Of a DNA stretch of 64,000 bases, positions 17,295 to 64,000 are shown piece by piece. The position numbers were made by a program, and so were the translations under genes. Origin of the DNA: Amorphochlora amoebiformis (taxonomy: Eukaryota > Cercozoa > Chlorarachniophyceae); contig BAAHQB010000008.1 of NCBI GenBank assembly GCA_054601695.1, forward strand, positions 1,116,001-1,180,000, in the 5' to 3' direction. A model generated the notes under the pieces. The model worked only from the letters and a program-made list of their open reading frames with translations. It searched no databases and was not told where the DNA came from. The first letter of the stretch is position 1. Each line of letters begins with the position of its first letter.

Positions 17295-17342
<48 letters not shown>

Positions 17343-17690
17343 GTATATATTCTCAAATACAAGTTACCTGGAACTTTAGACACCTAGGACTTATTTTCGT
17401 GCAATGATTGATTAACTTCATCGTCACTCATTTTCAATTGGAAGCAAGGTTGAGATAAACTCTAATCTGTAGACAGGTGCGACATGTTCAGAATCAGGTG
17501 TACATTCGTATAGTTCGATGGTATGCTGTCTATCACTGAGAATGGTTTTTTATGCTCAGCGATTAAAAGAAATTAAATTTATTCTCTTTTGAAAGCAAGG
17601 AAAGGTGGAAATTGAATTGGAGAGAGAAGATCATGGAATAAAAGCTATTAAAAAGCTATAGAATCCACCAAAGGGGAAAAGCTGTACGAC
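17131..17690. other. TA array and 3' flank of the Furry-like gene
   Basis: (TA)n sequence from about 17170 to 17350, then about 330 bp of unique A-rich DNA before the TAA at 17691-17693. The unique part is probably the 3' UTR of the minus-strand gene. No other gene seen. Confidence 0.5.
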
Positions 17691-63815
<46,125 letters not shown>

Positions 63816-64000
63816 CTATTTATACATGCATATATATAATTGTGCATGCATACATAGACGTATATCTACATACACATATGTATACATAAATACATGTATA
63901 CGTTACATCTATAAAGATATATGTATACATATATATGTATATATATATATATATACATTTATTTATAATATATATATACATATATGTATACGTTACATCT
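63816..64000. repeat. TA/CA-rich intron at the right edge
   Basis: Simple TATG/CATA sequence upstream of exon 63760-63815, probably the intron leading to exons of the Furry-like gene outside the window. Confidence 0.55.

Overview
The window is nuclear DNA from a eukaryote. Four protein-coding loci are broken into very short exons (mean near 60 nt) by spliceosomal GT-AG introns, plus a few GC-AG ones. Most introns are filled with (TA)n microsatellites. The standard genetic code fits every reconstruction. I saw no bacterial operon, CRISPR array, rRNA, tRNA or recognisable transposon. The host looks like an intron-rich protist or microalga; I cannot name the lineage from the sequence. All exon limits were read by hand from splice signals, phase and protein family patterns, and none comes from transcript data.

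Layout. (1) 625-9832, plus strand: two consecutive major intrinsic protein (aquaporin) units, either one two-domain gene or two head-to-tail genes. (2) 9841-10520: a block very rich in CTAG at the convergent junction. (3) 10603-11412, minus strand: the small subunit of DNA polymerase delta (POLD4/p12). (4) 11460-13170: the divergent intergenic region between POLD4 and cyclin B. (5) 13171-15196, plus strand: a complete ten-exon B-type mitotic cyclin, 398 residues, with a destruction box. (6) 15800-17130: a second CTAG-rich block, again at a convergent junction. (7) 17691-63815, minus strand: one huge gene. I reconstruct 132 exons (7,658 coding nt, about 2,551 residues) with continuous phase, and the gene runs off the right edge. 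Several motifs in conserved order identify it as a Furry/Mor2/Tao3-family scaffold, which in other eukaryotes works with NDR kinases in cell polarity and morphogenesis.

Three of the loci (cyclin B, POLD4, Furry-like) act in cell division or morphogenesis, but nothing shows that they are co-regulated. The most unusual signals are: MIP units without the usual arginine after the second NPA; CTAG islands found only between convergent 3' ends; telomere-like CTAAC arrays at intron 3' ends that follow the transcribed strand; micro-exons of 13-24 nt; and several tandem or inverted repeats inside introns, some of them at splice sites.
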